From: Streptomyces sp. NRRL S-337
Lineage (GTDB): Bacteria; Actinomycetota; Actinomycetes; Streptomycetales; Streptomycetaceae
NCBI RefSeq assembly: GCF_000720175.1
Contig: NZ_JOIX01000001.1
Location: 62,001 to 126,000 of the forward strand
Direction: 5' to 3'
DNA length: 64,000 nucleotides
Below are positions 59,992 to 64,000 of this stretch, piece after piece. The notes beneath the pieces were generated by a model that did not search any database, was not told the DNA's origin, and worked only from the letters and a program-made list of their open reading frames with translations. The position numbers and the translations under genes were made by a program. The first letter of the stretch is position 1. Every line of letters begins with the position of its first letter.

Positions 59992-61284
59992 TCAGGTCCC
60001 CAGACAGTCGACGAACGACACCCGCCCGCCCGCGCCCTCGATGAAGTCCTGCGCGGGGTGGTTGCGCAGCAGGCACATGTCGTAGCGGGCCTTGGGGCCG
60101 CCGTCGCCGTCCTCCTCGTAGAAGTGCTTCCCGGACAGCTGGCACGAGTCGTAGCGCACCAACGGCCCCCGGGGGCCGATGCGGTAGCGGTGCGGGCGGC
60201 TGGCCCCGGCGAACGGCTTGAAGGCGTGCGCGGTGTCGTCGCAGTCGTTGAAGTGCACCGTGCCGCTGTCCCAGGCGCAGTCGATCACGACGGTGTCCGG
60301 GCCGCGTACCTCGAAGCGGATGTCCTCGGCGTGGAAGCGCTGGACGGAGTCGTGGTGCGGGCCGCGCGGGAAGCGGAAGAAGGTGCTGGTCCGCCCGTAG
60401 TCGGGGGAGTCGCCGGGGCGGCGGCCGGTGATGATGTACGAACCGCCGCGGCAGGTGACCGAGCCCCCGTAGGGGAATTCCAGGAAATTCCCCCAGGAGT
60501 ACTCGACCTTCATGTCGGTGAACCAGTAGTTGAGGAACTGGTCCTGCTGCGGACGGTCCGGCGACTTCTGCGACAGCCCGGAGTAGAGGAACGCCTTGCG
60601 GTAGGAGCCGCCCACCCGGCACGCGTCCCAGCGCATCTCCGAGTTGGTGTTGCTGCCGTCGAGGGCCAGCCCGTAGGTCCACTCCCCGGTCCACTCGCAC
60701 TCGGAGAAGCGGTAGTCCTGGGCCTGGCCGGTCGAGAACGAGTAGAAGAACGACGCGCCGGGCGTGCCGGAACGGAAGGCGATCTGCTCGAACATCACAT
60801 TCGCCCAGCCGTCCTCGTTGCGGCACAGGTAGGCGTCCTCGGCCCGGGACGGCGCGAAGATCAGCTGTGTCATCCGCTTCCCCGCCCCGCGGAACCGCAG
60901 TCCGTTGGCCTTGAGCTTGCCGGCCGGCGCGTCGAGCAGCGCGTGCGGCGACCGGATGAGGTACGTCCCGGCCGGAATGTCGATCACGGTCCGGCCGATG
61001 TGGTCCCAGACCCGCCCGGCCGCGTAGGCGTAGGCCCGGGCGAACGCACGGCTGTCGTCGGTGCGGCCGTCCCCCTTGGCGCCGCAGTCCGCCACCACGT
61101 CGATGACGTCCTTGCCCTTGGGCTTGCGGCCCGTGACCAGCGGCCCCTGCGGGGCCTCGTCGGACGGCTGCCGGGAGGGCGCGGAGTCGCAGCCGGCCAG
61201 GGCGGCCGCGAGCGCGGCGGCCGTACCCGCCAGAACCGTCCGGCGGCCGACGCCACCGTTTGACGGAGAGGTCCTGCCTGCCAT
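59992..61284 (-). CDS. Tat-exported right-handed beta-helix (pectate-lyase-like) lipoprotein
   Basis: The 430-residue precursor has a twin-arginine signal (GRRTVLAGTAAALAAALAGC) ending at a lipobox Cys. The mature part begins VIDVVADCGAKGDGRTDD, the usual start of the pectate-lyase 3/GH28-like beta-helix superfamily, and continues with repeated short strands (LRFRGAGKRMTQLIF, VTCRGGSYIITG). It could cleave or bind a surface polysaccharide. GGAGGAG precedes ATG 61284. It is divergent, 42 bases apart, from a CDP-alcohol phosphotransferase gene, which points to a cell-surface polymer locus. Confidence 0.83.
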   Translation of the reverse strand: MAGRTSPSNGGVGRRTVLAGTAAALAAALAGCDSAPSRQPSDEAPQGPLVTGRKPKGKDVIDVVADCGAKGDGRTDDSRAFARAYAYAAGRVWDHIGRTVIDIPAGTYLIRSPHALLDAPAGKLKANGLRFRGAGKRMTQLIFAPSRAEDAYLCRNEDGWANVMFEQIAFRSGTPGASFFYSFSTGQAQDYRFSECEWTGEWTYGLALDGSNTNSEMRWDACRVGGSYRKAFLYSGLSQKSPDRPQQDQFLNYWFTDMKVEYSWGNFLEFPYGGSVTCRGGSYIITGRRPGDSPDYGRTSTFFRFPRGPHHDSVQRFHAEDIRFEVRGPDTVVIDCAWDSGTVHFNDCDDTAHAFKPFAGASRPHRYRIGPRGPLVRYDSCQLSGKHFYEEDGDGGPKARYDMCLLRNHPAQDFIEGAGGRVSFVDCLGT

Positions 61285-61326
61285 GATGTGCTCCTCCGGG
61301 GGGTCCATTTCATCGAGTGGGGGGAC

Positions 61327-62055
61327 ATGAGTCAGTTCGGATATGCGCTCAGGGAACTGTCGGCGGCCCAGAAATCCGCGAAGGGGGTGTCCCTGTATTC
61401 GCGCTATGTGAACCGGCCGGCCGGGCGAATACTCGCCGCGGCGGGCTACCAGCTGAAACTCACGCCCAATCAGGTCACGCTCATCAGCGCGGCCGTGACC
61501 TTCGCCGGGGTGGTGATGATCGCGACGCTGAAGCCCTCGCCCGCCGCGGCGCTCGGAATCGTCGCGGCACTGGGCCTGGGTTTCGCTTTGGATTCGGCCG
61601 ACGGCCAGCTCGCCCGGTTGACCGGGGCCGGCAGCGCCGCGGGGGAGTGGCTGGACCATGTCGTCGACTGCGCGAAGATGCTCGCCGTCCACATGGCCGT
61701 ACTCCTCGCCTTCTACCGCCACTTCGGATTCTCCGACCCGGTGTTCCTGCTGCTGCCGGTGGCCTTCCAATTCGCCGCGGTGATGGTCTTCTTCGGCGGA
61801 ATCCTCACCGACCAGCTCAAGCGCGCCGAGCGGCTGCGGAACGGTGCGGGGCGGCCGGTCGCGGCACCGGTGTCCACCCTGCGTGCGGTGGCCCTGCTCC
61901 CCGTCGACTACGGCGTGTTCTGCGCGGCGTTCCTGCTCTTCGGCAGCCGTGACCTGTTCGTCGCGGCGTACTGCGCGCTGCTCGCCGCCCATCTCCTCTT
62001 CATGGTGGCGTTCCTCGTCAAGTGGTACCGGGAACTGTCCGTCCCCGTGCGCTGA
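61327..62055 (+). CDS. CDP-alcohol phosphatidyltransferase-family membrane enzyme
   Basis: The 242-residue protein has about six membrane segments. The signature DxxDGxxARx8Gx3Dx3D is complete in LDSADGQLARLTGAGSAAG followed by EWLDHVVD (about residues 85-112). It transfers a phosphoalcohol from a CDP-alcohol to an acceptor alcohol with loss of CMP. With a TagD-like cytidylyltransferase gene next to it (convergent), it could use CDP-glycerol or a similar CDP-activated polyol made by that enzyme. The ribosome site (GGGGGG) is very close to ATG 61327. Confidence 0.87.
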   Translation: MSQFGYALRELSAAQKSAKGVSLYSRYVNRPAGRILAAAGYQLKLTPNQVTLISAAVTFAGVVMIATLKPSPAAALGIVAALGLGFALDSADGQLARLTGAGSAAGEWLDHVVDCAKMLAVHMAVLLAFYRHFGFSDPVFLLLPVAFQFAAVMVFFGGILTDQLKRAERLRNGAGRPVAAPVSTLRAVALLPVDYGVFCAAFLLFGSRDLFVAAYCALLAAHLLFMVAFLVKWYRELSVPVR

Positions 62056-62074
62056 CGGCCGGGAACGAGGCAGC

Positions 62075-62109
62075 GAGGCATTCCCCGGAAGAACTCCGGG
62101 GAATGCCTC
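62075..62109. terminator. Perfect 14-bp hairpin between convergent genes
   Basis: GAGGCATTCCCCGG (62075-62088) pairs with CCGGGGAATGCCTC (62096-62109) around a 7-base loop. It lies midway between the stops of the phosphotransferase and cytidylyltransferase genes and can serve both. Confidence 0.85.
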
Positions 62110-62134
62110 CGCACACCTCTGCCGGCCTCCCGTA

Positions 62135-62563
62135 CTACGCCGAATTCGCCAGCCCGTCGAGCGCCTTGCGCAGCAGGGTGCTCGACGTGTGCACGGTGTA
62201 GGGGAAATAGATCACCTCGACGCCGACCGCCGCGAAATCCCGTTCGAGCTTGTCGCCCTTGCTCGTTCCCCGCCAGTCGTCGCCCTTGAAGAGGACGTCG
62301 AACCGGACCTGCTGCCAGGTCACCAATTTGTCCGGCACGGTTTCCACGAACGCCGCGTCCACGAACCGGACGCTGCGCACGATCTCCAGCCGCTCGGTGA
62401 GCGGAATGACCGGTGCCGTGCCCTTTGCCTGCTCGGCCATTTCGTCCGAGACGACCCCGGCCACGAGATAGTCGCACTGGCTCTTGGCATGCCGGAGAAT
62501 GTTCAGATGACCTATGTGGAACAAGTCGTAGACCCCGGGTGCGTACCCCACGCGGTGCGTCAT
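62135..62563 (-). CDS. TagD-like nucleotidyltransferase (glycerol-3-phosphate cytidylyltransferase type)
   Basis: The 142-residue protein has the complete small cytidylyltransferase pattern: VGYAPGVYDLFHIGHLNIL with the HIGH motif, DVLFKGDDWRGT and the C-terminal VHTSSTLLRKAL, equivalent to RTxGISTT. It activates a polyol phosphate with CTP, giving for example CDP-glycerol. The gene lies 22 bases downstream of the beta-propeller protein gene on the same strand, so they are probably one transcript. Confidence 0.88.
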   Translation of the reverse strand: MTHRVGYAPGVYDLFHIGHLNILRHAKSQCDYLVAGVVSDEMAEQAKGTAPVIPLTERLEIVRSVRFVDAAFVETVPDKLVTWQQVRFDVLFKGDDWRGTSKGDKLERDFAAVGVEVIYFPYTVHTSSTLLRKALDGLANSA

Positions 62564-62585
62564 GTGCTCCCCAGTCGACGAACGG

Positions 62586-64000
62586 TCAGTTCTTGGCGGT
62601 GACGTTGACCGGGCCGTTGCGGCCCGAGACGTTGGTGCCGTCGGTGACCTCCAGCGAGTAACGGTGCGCCGAACCGGGCTGCACGGTGTCCGTGAAGCTC
62701 ATGTCCGGCCGGTTCCAGTAGCGCGAGTCCTTGGTGAGCGAGGTCAGATACACCCCGTCCCGGTAGAGCTTGTACGTCAGCACGCCGTTGTCCCGGTCCC
62801 ACGAGGCCTTCCAGGTCAGCGTGATCTTCCCGCGCGACGGGCTCGACCCGCTCATCAGCGGCACCTGCGGCGCACCGGTGTCCGGAGCCGCCGCAAACCG
62901 CGTCAGGCCCTGCTGCGGCGCGTCGTTGACGGTGGTGAACTCGCCGCCCGCCCACAGGACCCCGTCCGCCATGGTCAGCGCACGCGGGCCGATCTGCTCG
63001 CCGATCCCGTCGTTGGTGTCCGGGAACCACGGCAGGATCGTCTTGTCCGCGATCGACTGGGCGAGGAAGTGCTGCCGGTTGCCGATGTCGGGGAAGCCAC
63101 CCGGGGTGTCGGAGCAGTTGTGCGCATGCGACCCGCTGTAGAGGACGCCCTTGTACGGCAGCACGGCCTGGGTGGCGCCCAGGCAGGTGTCCTTCCAGAT
63201 CTGCCCGCCGTCCGACAGCCGGCCGGCGATCCGCCCGTCGAAGACGCCGCCGCCGGTGCCCTCGGCGCCCAGATAGAAGTTGGTGCCGTCGTTGACGAGC
63301 GCCTTGACCGCCGACCTGTTGGGGATCCAGCCGGTGAAGGTGTTGACGACCTTGCCGGTGGTCGCGTCGAGCCCGGCCAGCGCGTGCACGCTCAGCAGAC
63401 TGCCGTTCACCGAGGTGAACCGGCCGCCGATGATGACCTTGTTGAGCTTCGGGGCGACCGTGATCGCGTTCACCCCGGGCGTCGGGTCGTTCGGGATCGA
63501 CGAGCCCCGGATCGTCGCCTTGAACGGCAGCAGCGCACCCGTCGGACGCAGCGCGGCGACCCGCTCGCGGGTCTGCCCCTGGACCTTGTCGAACTGGCCG
63601 CCGATGTACACCGCGTCGTCGGTGACGTCGAGGGCGCGCACGGTCGAGCTGACCGTCGGCTTCCACTCGTCGCCGATCGTGCAGTCCGCGGTGGTGAGCG
63701 AGGCGGTGTTGGAACGCCCGACCGGACCGGCCTTGCCGAACGAGCCGCCGATGTAGATCAGCGAACCGTCGGGGGAGGCATTCATCGCCCGGATGGTGTT
63801 CTCACCGCCGCTGAACGCCGGGGCGCAGGCGAGCGGTTTGCCGGTTTCGGCGTCGAAGGCCGCGAAGTTCCTACGGGTGAGCTCACCGCTGCCGGGGGCC
63901 GCACCGGGCGGCCGGATGTGATCGAACCGGCCCCCCACGTAGACGATGCCCTTGGCGTAGGCCAGGGACCACACGATGCCGTCGGTCTGCCAGGTGCTCA
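62586..64000 (-). CDS. Secreted beta-propeller protein with a C-terminal fibronectin-III-like domain, N-terminus outside the window
   Basis: The frame is open to the window end, so the start lies upstream; about 471 residues are visible. Repeats of the form VYVGGRFDHI, IYIGGSFGKAG, VYIGGQFDKVQ and VIIGGRFTSVNG recur about every 50-60 residues, the pattern of seven-bladed propellers of the delta-60/kelch-like kind. Asp/Asn-rich loops lie between. The last 95 residues (PLMSGSSPSRGKITLTWKAS onward) form an FnIII-type sandwich ending in VNVTAKN. It is probably a wall or extracellular protein, co-transcribed with the TagD-like gene. Confidence 0.82.
   Translation of the reverse strand, partial: STWQTDGIVWSLAYAKGIVYVGGRFDHIRPPGAAPGSGELTRRNFAAFDAETGKPLACAPAFSGGENTIRAMNASPDGSLIYIGGSFGKAGPVGRSNTASLTTADCTIGDEWKPTVSSTVRALDVTDDAVYIGGQFDKVQGQTRERVAALRPTGALLPFKATIRGSSIPNDPTPGVNAITVAPKLNKVIIGGRFTSVNGSLLSVHALAGLDATTGKVVNTFTGWIPNRSAVKALVNDGTNFYLGAEGTGGGVFDGRIAGRLSDGGQIWKDTCLGATQAVLPYKGVLYSGSHAHNCSDTPGGFPDIGNRQHFLAQSIADKTILPWFPDTNDGIGEQIGPRALTMADGVLWAGGEFTTVNDAPQQGLTRFAAAPDTGAPQVPLMSGSSPSRGKITLTWKASWDRDNGVLTYKLYRDGVYLTSLTKDSRYWNRPDMSFTDTVQPGSAHRYSLEVTDGTNVSGRNGPVNVTAKN

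Overview
The window reads as high-GC Streptomyces DNA. Almost every gene shows strong third-position GC bias, many starts are GTG or TTG, and four-base ATGA/GTGA overlaps and leaderless promoters are frequent. WhiB-, MocR-, IclR- and stressosome-type regulators sit beside Tat-exported enzymes. The left edge carries the end of tap and a complete tpg, the telomere-capping genes of linear Streptomyces replicons, so the segment probably lies in a chromosome arm (or on a linear plasmid) rather than in the core. No insertion sequence, phage, CRISPR array, rRNA or canonical tRNA was seen.

Layout. 1-2 kb: telomere genes tap-tpg. 2.4-5.8 kb: GH15 glycosidase and an NCS1 permease. 5.8-10.7 kb: a divergent pair made of a 768-aa protein of unknown function and a DUF4132 protein. 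The 768-aa gene is preceded by a 71-nt RNA that folds as a tRNA-like cloverleaf ending four bases before the start codon. The DUF4132 gene has a leaderless promoter that matches the PafBC (RecA-NDp) DNA-damage motif. 11-25 kb: secreted hydrolases, a DinB-like protein (also with a damage-type promoter), assorted regulators, and two malyl-CoA-lyase-like genes.

25.6-35.2 kb: a six-gene set for 4-hydroxyphenylglycine (prephenate dehydrogenase, EamA exporter, HpgT, a phytanoyl-CoA-type dioxygenase, hydroxymandelate oxidase, hydroxymandelate synthase). The first five genes in transcription order are joined by four-base overlaps, and there is no peptide synthetase in the window. Upstream lie dhaL, iclR and dhaM with no dhaK, and two near-identical 17-bp palindromes that look like the IclR operator.

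35-48 kb: a Tat phosphoesterase, a HelD-like RNA polymerase recycling ATPase, a CAP protein, and a polyol locus (MFS, sorbitol-type dehydrogenase, DeoR). These are followed by an EamA/LysR pair and a PerM-like protein. 48.4-49.6 kb: a graspetide (omega-ester RiPP) precursor and its ATP-grasp ligase, without the usual methyltransferase. 50-54 kb: squalene/phytoene synthase-like gene, a decayed VOC gene, and an MFS/MocR divergent pair with two leaderless promoters. 54.6-59.1 kb: a five-gene stressosome operon (RsbR, RsbS, RsbT, two SpoIIE-type phosphatases) and a nearby RsbW-like kinase. 60-64 kb: the start of what looks like a surface-polymer locus (beta-helix protein, CDP-alcohol phosphotransferase, TagD-like cytidylyltransferase, secreted beta-propeller protein cut by the window end).

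The strongest candidates for something undescribed are the tRNA-like leader with its divergent damage-promoter partner, and the NRPS-free hydroxyphenylglycine operon with an embedded dioxygenase and exporter.
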